NCBI GenBank assembly: GCA_038323965.1 | Contig: JBBQHM010000065.1 | Location: forward strand, 1 to 11,950 | Direction: 5' to 3' | DNA: 11,950 nucleotides | Source: JBBQHM01 sp038323965 | GTDB lineage: Bacteria; Verrucomicrobiota; Verrucomicrobiia; Chthoniobacterales; UBA10450 | Part shown: positions 7,545-11,950 of the stretch, piece by piece | Numbering within the stretch: position 1 is the first letter of the stretch | Layout: the number at the start of each line of letters is the position of its first letter | Position numbers and translations under genes: made by a program | Notes under the pieces: model-generated | Databases searched by the model: none | Seen by the model: only the letters and a program-made list of their open reading frames with translations | What the model was told of the DNA's origin: nothing

Positions 7545-8720
7545 GTGAAGGACCTTTTTCAGGAACAGGAACAACCTGAAAATGCCGACGCGGTCGACGA
7601 ATCCGCGCCGTTGGCCGCCCGCATGCGGCCACGAACTTTCGATGAATTCGTGGGCCAGGAACATATTCTCGCGTCCGGGAAATTACTGCGCCGCGCGATC
7701 GAGGCGGATCGACTTCCCTCGGTCATTCTTTCCGGGCCGCCGGGAACAGGGAAGACAACGCTTGCCCAGATCATTGCGCAGATGACCGACGCAAAATTCG
7801 AACGTCTTAGCGGAGTGGAAAGCAACGTAGCCGAGATGCGTAAAGTGGTCGCATCTGCTGCCAACCGACGAAATACATCCGGTAAAAAGACCATCGTGTT
7901 CGTCGACGAAATTCATCACTTCAATAAGGCACAGCAGGACGTCCTCCTGCCCGACGTGGAGAGCGGAAACATCCGGCTGATTGGCGCGACGACTTACAAT
8001 CCGTTCTTCTATGTCAACAGCGCGCTGGTATCGCGCTCGCAGGTTTTTCAACTCAATCCCCTGAGCGTCGAACATCTCGAAGCGTTGATCGATCGCGCGC
8101 TGGCGGACGAGGAGCGCGGACTTGGAGCGCATCGCGTAAACATGCGCGCCGACGCGCGAAGGCATCTTGCAAAACTCAGTGACGGCGATGGGCGCAAGTG
8201 TTTGAACGCACTTGAAATTGGCGTCCTCACTACGCCGGCGGACAAGAAGGGAATCATCCAGTTCGATCTGCCAGCCGCGGAGCAGAGCATTCAACAAAAA
8301 GCGGTGGTCTACGACCGGGCGGGCGACGCGCATTACGATACCATCAGCGCATTCATCAAGAGTATGCGGGCGTCGGACGAACGCGGCGCACTCTACTGGC
8401 TGGCGAAGATGCTCCACGCTGGCGAGGATTATCGATTCATCGCGCGGCGCATCGTCATTTTTGCCAGCGAAGACGTTGGCCTCGCTGATCCTCAGGCATT
8501 GCCGCTCGCGATCTCTACACAGCAGGCGGTCGAGTTTGTCGGCATGCCGGAAGCGCGTATTCCCCTTGCCCACGCGACTTGCTACATGTGTCGCGCGAAG
8601 AAAAACCGCGATGCCTACGATTCGTTAAACGCCGCCGTCGAGCAAATCGAATCGGAACACACCAACGCGGTGCCGGAGAAGCTGAAGAACAAACACTTCC
8701 CGTTTAATCCTCTGGCTTAA
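7545..8720 (+). CDS. rarA: RarA/MgsA-type AAA+ ATPase (replication-associated recombination protein A)
   Basis: RarA (MgsA, Mgs1/WRNIP1 relatives) is a DNA-dependent AAA+ ATPase related to clamp-loader subunits that acts at stalled replication forks. The N-terminal APLAARMRPRTFDEFVGQEHI is diagnostic. Walker A is GPPGTGKT (residues 64-71), Walker B is VFVDEIHH (D121, E122), sensor 1 is GATTYNP and the likely arginine finger is R164 in ALVSRSQVF. The lid and the helical tetramer domain follow (GDAHYDTISAFIKSMR, IFASEDVGLADPQAL, MPEARIPLAHATCY). I chose GTG 7545 because it gives VKDLFQEQEQ, like the DLFSQ-type start of other RarA proteins. The open frame extends further upstream but is not family-like. 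The protein is 391 residues, shorter than the 420-450 usual in E. coli and B. subtilis: the end AVPEKLKNKHFPFNPLA is reached without the GYxYxHD segment. The last 17 bases overlap the convergent gene. Confidence 0.92.
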   Translation: MKDLFQEQEQPENADAVDESAPLAARMRPRTFDEFVGQEHILASGKLLRRAIEADRLPSVILSGPPGTGKTTLAQIIAQMTDAKFERLSGVESNVAEMRKVVASAANRRNTSGKKTIVFVDEIHHFNKAQQDVLLPDVESGNIRLIGATTYNPFFYVNSALVSRSQVFQLNPLSVEHLEALIDRALADEERGLGAHRVNMRADARRHLAKLSDGDGRKCLNALEIGVLTTPADKKGIIQFDLPAAEQSIQQKAVVYDRAGDAHYDTISAFIKSMRASDERGALYWLAKMLHAGEDYRFIARRIVIFASEDVGLADPQALPLAISTQQAVEFVGMPEARIPLAHATCYMCRAKKNRDAYDSLNAAVEQIESEHTNAVPEKLKNKHFPFNPLA

Positions 8721-9150
8721 CCTTGACGTTGACTGCGACGAGCTTCCACTCGTCCTCTTCCTCGATGTATTTCAGCTGGAATGAAAGTCGCGAAGGCTTC
8801 GTGTCGTAATAGCCTTTGACCGTCAGCACATCGAAGTCGCCAGTTTTTTCGATCGACGGTTCCGGTTCGAAAGTTGCCTCCATATCCTTCACCGCGGACG
8901 CAATATCGACTTTCTGTTCGGTGTATTGCTTGAACGAATCCTTCAACTTCTCCGCCGTCACCTGCTGCTGCCAGACCTTGGCGCAGTCCTCCTTGTAGAA
9001 CTTTGAGAAGTCCTCCTTCTGCACGGCCTTGTTCCAGTCGAGCAGGCTCTTATCCGTCATCGATTTGATTTCGTCCTCGTCAGGAACGTCAGCGGCATAA
9101 AGCGAGAAACTGCAGGCGAGGAGAACGGCGGCGATCAAAATTGATTTCAT
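8704..9150 (-). CDS. Small exported protein of unknown function
   Basis: This 148-residue protein has a clear signal peptide (MKSILIAAVLLACSFSLYAA, cut near ADVPDE). The mature part is highly charged, with helices rich in Lys, Glu and Asp (MTDKSLLDWNKAVQKEDFSK, then VTAEKLKDSFKQYTEQK), followed by strand-like segments (FDVLTVKGYYDT, LSFQLKYIEEEDEWKLVAVN). That helix-then-sheet order resembles NTF2-like or cystatin-like periplasmic domains, but I cannot name a family, and the function is unknown. The frame is open back to 9300; I chose ATG 9150 because the signal peptide starts there and an AGGAAAG motif lies 10 bases upstream. The upstream part overlaps the divergent helicase gene. The 3' end overlaps the RarA-type gene by 17 bases. 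Confidence 0.75.
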   Translation of the reverse strand: MKSILIAAVLLACSFSLYAADVPDEDEIKSMTDKSLLDWNKAVQKEDFSKFYKEDCAKVWQQQVTAEKLKDSFKQYTEQKVDIASAVKDMEATFEPEPSIEKTGDFDVLTVKGYYDTKPSRLSFQLKYIEEEDEWKLVAVNVKVKPED

Positions 9151-9160
9151 AGGCGCGGCA

Positions 9161-9167
9161 CTTTCCT
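9161..9167 (-). promoter_or_regulatory. Ribosome binding site of the small exported protein
   Basis: Read on the minus strand the bases are AGGAAAG, ending 10 bases before the ATG at 9150. It is one of the few Shine-Dalgarno-like motifs in the window and supports ATG 9150 over the longer frame. The 29-base gap 9151-9179 separates two divergent start codons, so the promoters of both genes must lie partly inside the opposite coding region. Confidence 0.4.
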
Positions 9168-9179
9168 GATTTACGCGAG

Positions 9180-11801
9180 ATGCACAAGACAAACTACGAT
9201 CCGCGCGATATTTCCCTGATGCCGCGGCGCCATTCGCACCCTTTGTTCGATCGGTTGCATCCGCGCGTCGCGGATTGGTTTCGAGATGCGTTCCCGACAT
9301 TTACCCACGCGCAGGAGCTGTGTGTGCCCGCCGTGTTAGAGAGGAAATCAATTCTCCTCACGTCGCCGACCGGAAGTGGCAAGACGCTCGCCGGTTTTCT
9401 AGGTGTTTTCGATTTTTTCGTCCGGGCGATTGAAGCGAAAACCCTCGGGCCAGGTGTGCGGTGCATCTATGTCTCGCCGCTGCGCGCGCTGACCTACGAC
9501 ATCGAGAAAAATTTGCGGGCGCCGATAATTGGAATCGGTTTGCAGGAAACGACGCGCGTCCATCTCAGAACGGGCGATACCACGGCGGCAGAGCGCGCGA
9601 AGTTTCGGAATCGCGGCGCGCATATTCTCGTCACGACGCCCGAGAGCCTGGCGGTGCTGCTGGCCCAGGAACCGACCGCGCAGCATCTCTCGACCTGCGA
9701 GTTTGTCATCGTCGACGAGCTGCATTCCTTCGCGGGAAATAAGCGAGGGGCCGATCTCACCATTTCGCTGGAACGCATCGAGCGTTTGCGCGCGTTGTCC
9801 GCAGTGACAGCCCCGCTCGTGCGCATCGGACTCTCGGCGACCGCCGCGCCTCTCGCTGTCTTGTCGCAATTTCTCGTGGGCGTCGGACGCGAATGTTTGG
9901 TCGCGGAAGCGCGCATCGAGAAACGCCAGATCGTGGAAGTCTTCTCGCCGATCCGCCGCAATCCTTATCCGCCGGCCGGTTACACAGGTGCTCGTTTGTA
10001 CGAAGAGCTCTCGCAGCTCATTCGGTCGAAACAATCCGTGCTCGTCTTTACGAACGTTCGCTCGGCCGCGGAATTAATTGGTCTGCGTTTAAAAGAATTG
10101 CTGCCTGACGTCGCGGAACAGATCGAAACGCATCACGCCTCGCTCGATCGCAGTGTGCGACTTGAGGTTGAAGACCGACTTAAAAACGGCGAACTCCGCG
10201 CCGTCGTCTGTTCGACAAGTCTCGAGCTCGGGATCGATATCGGCGCGGTTGATTTAGTCGTGATGGTGGCGACACCCAAAGGCGTGTCGCGCGCGATTCA
10301 AAGGATCGGGCGATCCGGACATTCTTTAAATCGCGACAGCCACGGAATTCTCGTCGCGACTAATATTAACGATTTGGTCGAGGCGACGGCCACGGCAAAA
10401 CTCGTGCGGGAACGAGCGCTCGATCCCATCAATCCCTCCGACAAGCCGGTGGACGTTGTGGCGCAGCACGTCATTGGAATCGCTGCGCTCGCGCCGACGT
10501 CGGCGGATGAAATTTTTGCAATGGTCGGGCGCGCCTACCCGTTCCGCGACCTGACCCGAAGGGAGTTCGACGGAATTCTGCAATATCTCGAAGGCGGCGG
10601 CGAATCGCTGGCGAAACAGTATTCCGGTGTCTTCGGCAAAATTCGCATCGACGACGGCGTCGTGTCGCTCGCGCATCCGCGCATTGCCCGCGAGTTCCTG
10701 GTGAATATCGGCACCATCGTCTCGGAAGGATTCGTGAGCGTGCTACTCGGTCATCGTCGGCTCGGCTCAGTCGAAGAGGCGTTTATCAAACAGTTGAGCA
10801 TCGGCGATTTATTTGTCCTGGGAGGACGCGTCGTGCGTTTGATCGATACCAGCGTGCAGGAAGCGCGCGTGGAACGCGCGGACGGACATTTACCGACCAT
10901 TCCAAGATGGAACGCAGCGAAAATGCCGCTGACCTCAGGGCTTGCGCGCGCCGTCCGCGCGCTGCGCTCAGAACTCTCCGCGCGACTGCAAGATGAGGCC
11001 GCGGCGGCCGATTGGCTGGTGGAACAGTACGAGATTTCGACTGCCAACGCGCAGGCGATCATCGAACAATTCCGCGCGCAGGAATTGATCTCGGAAATCC
11101 CCGCGGGCAAGCGACTGTTGATCGAGGTTTATCGCGACGATGACTATTCGCATTATTTTTTTCACACCCTCATTGGCCGTAGCGCGAACGACGCGCTCTC
11201 GCGCATGGTGGCGTGGCGGGTGAAGAATCGCAGCGGCGGCAATGCGCTGGTTACGATCGACGATTATGGATTCCTGCTGACGCTGAAACCATTTCAGGAA
11301 CTTCCGCTCGAAGATTGGCGGCTTTGTTTCGAGCGCGAAGGAGCCGAGGATGACCTCCAGCGCGCACTCCGCGGATCCGAGCTGGTGAAATGGCAGTTTC
11401 GCGGCGTCGCGCAGACTGGGCTGATGGTTCCACGCAATCTCCCGGGAAAGGAGCGGACAAAGAAGCAGCTGAACTGGAGCTCAGAAGTTATCTTTCGCGT
11501 GCTGGAGCAGCACGAACCGAATCACCCGCTTCTGCACGAAGCGTACAAACAGGCGATGCACACTTTCCTGGACGTGGAGGGCGCGTGCGATTTTCTCGAT
11601 CACGCGGATGACTTCGATTGGAAATTGCGAGAACTGCCCGCGATTTCACCGTTCGGTTTCACCATGTTCGCCAGCAAAATCAAAGAAACGATGATGCTGG
11701 AAGATCCCGCGGTGGCGGTGGAGCGGATCTATTATGAGATGTATTCGCGGATCGAGAAGATCGCAAAGGAGCGAGAACGTTTGACCTCCGGACAGAGTTG
11801 A
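9180..11801 (+). CDS. lhr: Lhr-Core-type DEAD/DEAH superfamily 2 helicase
   Basis: This 873-residue protein is an ATP-dependent 3'-5' helicase of the Lhr family, thought to act in DNA repair or genome upkeep. RecA domain 1 carries motif I (SPTGSGKT, residues 62-69), Ia (VSPLRAL), Ib (TTPES), II (VDELH, 178-182) and III (LSATAAP). RecA domain 2 carries STSLELGIDIG and motif VI (QRIGRSGH, 374-381). A winged-helix and beta region follows, with W577 in PRWNAAKMPLTSGLA, which fits the conserved DNA-contacting tryptophan of Lhr-Core. The DEAD_assoc-type C-terminal domain starts near residue 650 (DDDYSHYFFHTLIGR). The length matches Lhr-Core and not the about 1500-residue long Lhr of E. coli. ATG 9180 is the longest start; ATG 9219 (MPRRHSHPLFDRLHPRV) fits the family start about as well. 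No nuclease, ligase or phosphoesterase gene sits beside it. Confidence 0.92.
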   Translation: MHKTNYDPRDISLMPRRHSHPLFDRLHPRVADWFRDAFPTFTHAQELCVPAVLERKSILLTSPTGSGKTLAGFLGVFDFFVRAIEAKTLGPGVRCIYVSPLRALTYDIEKNLRAPIIGIGLQETTRVHLRTGDTTAAERAKFRNRGAHILVTTPESLAVLLAQEPTAQHLSTCEFVIVDELHSFAGNKRGADLTISLERIERLRALSAVTAPLVRIGLSATAAPLAVLSQFLVGVGRECLVAEARIEKRQIVEVFSPIRRNPYPPAGYTGARLYEELSQLIRSKQSVLVFTNVRSAAELIGLRLKELLPDVAEQIETHHASLDRSVRLEVEDRLKNGELRAVVCSTSLELGIDIGAVDLVVMVATPKGVSRAIQRIGRSGHSLNRDSHGILVATNINDLVEATATAKLVRERALDPINPSDKPVDVVAQHVIGIAALAPTSADEIFAMVGRAYPFRDLTRREFDGILQYLEGGGESLAKQYSGVFGKIRIDDGVVSLAHPRIAREFLVNIGTIVSEGFVSVLLGHRRLGSVEEAFIKQLSIGDLFVLGGRVVRLIDTSVQEARVERADGHLPTIPRWNAAKMPLTSGLARAVRALRSELSARLQDEAAAADWLVEQYEISTANAQAIIEQFRAQELISEIPAGKRLLIEVYRDDDYSHYFFHTLIGRSANDALSRMVAWRVKNRSGGNALVTIDDYGFLLTLKPFQELPLEDWRLCFEREGAEDDLQRALRGSELVKWQFRGVAQTGLMVPRNLPGKERTKKQLNWSSEVIFRVLEQHEPNHPLLHEAYKQAMHTFLDVEGACDFLDHADDFDWKLRELPAISPFGFTMFASKIKETMMLEDPAVAVERIYYEMYSRIEKIAKERERLTSGQS

Positions 11802-11823
11802 GGGCGGATCTTGCGACCCGCCC
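11802..11823. terminator. Hairpin between convergent genes, possible terminator
   Basis: GGGCGG at 11802-11807 pairs with CCGCCC at 11818-11823. Two more pairs (TC with GA) across one A-C mismatch leave a TTGC loop. It begins directly after the helicase stop and lies between two convergent genes, a natural terminator site. No T-run follows on either strand, so a classical intrinsic terminator is not shown. Confidence 0.35.
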
Positions 11824-11850
11824 CCTTCCCTGTCTCCGAGCAGCTTCTCC

Positions 11851-11950
11851 CTAGCTTTTGCTCTGCGAAACAACCTCATTGAGCTTGAAGATCGGCAGGA
11901 ACATCGCGATGACGATGCCGCCTACGATCACGCCCAAAAATACAATCAGC
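11851..11950 (-). CDS. Type IV pilus/type II secretion inner-membrane platform protein (PilC/GspF), C-terminus only
   Basis: On the minus strand the window opens in a frame that ends at TAG (11851-11853). The 32 visible residues begin with a hydrophobic segment (LIVFLGVIVGGIVIAMFLP) and end in IFKLNEVVSQSKS. The pattern of a Gly-rich membrane helix, then a Met/Leu-Pro-Ile-Phe-Lys-Leu turn, then a short polar tail is the characteristic end of PilC and GspF platform proteins (T2SSF domain, PF00482). This protein anchors the assembly ATPase at the inner membrane in pilus or type II secretion machines. Which of the two it serves cannot be told from this fragment, and the rest lies outside the window. 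It is convergent with the helicase gene, 49 bases apart. Confidence 0.75.
   Translation of the reverse strand, partial: LIVFLGVIVGGIVIAMFLPIFKLNEVVSQSKS

Noticed and set aside
7683..8573. 296-codon minus-strand frame inside the RarA gene
   Set aside because: It is antisense to a gene with all AAA+ motifs; the product has no domain, signal or motif, and GC-rich DNA readily gives long antisense frames.
9151..9300. Extended N-terminus of the small exported protein
   Set aside because: It overlaps the helicase start region and would bury the signal peptide; ATG 9150 has both a signal peptide and a ribosome binding site.
9399..10034. 211-codon minus-strand frame within the helicase gene
   Set aside because: It is antisense to helicase motifs I-III; no recognisable family.
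8704..11801. RarA, the exported protein and Lhr as one repair or defence island
   Set aside because: The three genes are on alternating strands with no shared operon, and no nuclease, methylase or mobile element is nearby; both ATPases are common housekeeping genes.

Overview
The window is about 12 kb of GC-rich, densely packed bacterial chromosome. It holds no rRNA, recognisable tRNA, insertion sequence, CRISPR array or phage gene. Start codons are often TTG or GTG and clear Shine-Dalgarno motifs are scarce. The gene set (nitrate/sulfonate-type ABC transporter with HPr, DUF1460 amidase-like protein, TPM protein, type IV pilus/type II secretion platform protein, PAS-GAF kinase) would fit a Gram-negative soil or freshwater bacterium. 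My best guess is the Verrucomicrobia (Chthoniobacterales-like), but this is an impression from gene content and codon style, not a demonstrated assignment.

Layout, left to right. (1) 2-721: the 3' part of a sulfotransferase that enters from outside the window. It is followed 9 bases later by a soluble PAS-GAF histidine kinase (731-2377) with no response regulator nearby. (2) 2570-5440: a four-gene operon of substrate-binding protein, ATPase, permease and an HPr-like phosphocarrier. Every junction is a 1- or 4-base stop/start overlap, so the genes are almost certainly co-transcribed and translationally coupled. (3) 5437-7521, minus strand: a TPM-domain membrane protein followed by an exported DUF1460 amidase-like protein, probably a small envelope operon. 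Its last stop codon overlaps the HPr stop codon. (4) 7545-8720: RarA/MgsA-type AAA+ ATPase with a short C-terminus, convergent and overlapping by 17 bases with (5) 8704-9150, minus strand, a small exported protein of unknown function. (6) 9180-11801: an Lhr-Core-type superfamily 2 helicase, diverging from the small exported protein. (7) 11851-11950, minus strand: the last 32 residues of a PilC/GspF inner-membrane platform protein.

How the genes fit together. The transporter genes form one import system for a small oxyanion or sulfonate-like solute. The HPr fused to the end of that operon is the least expected element, and could link import to PTS-type phosphorylation. RarA and Lhr are both genome-maintenance ATPases, but each has its own promoter region and nothing shows they work together. 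The rest looks like ordinary chromosomal housekeeping and signalling. I do not see a convincing new multi-gene system; the transporter-HPr operon and the compact RarA are the items most worth following up.
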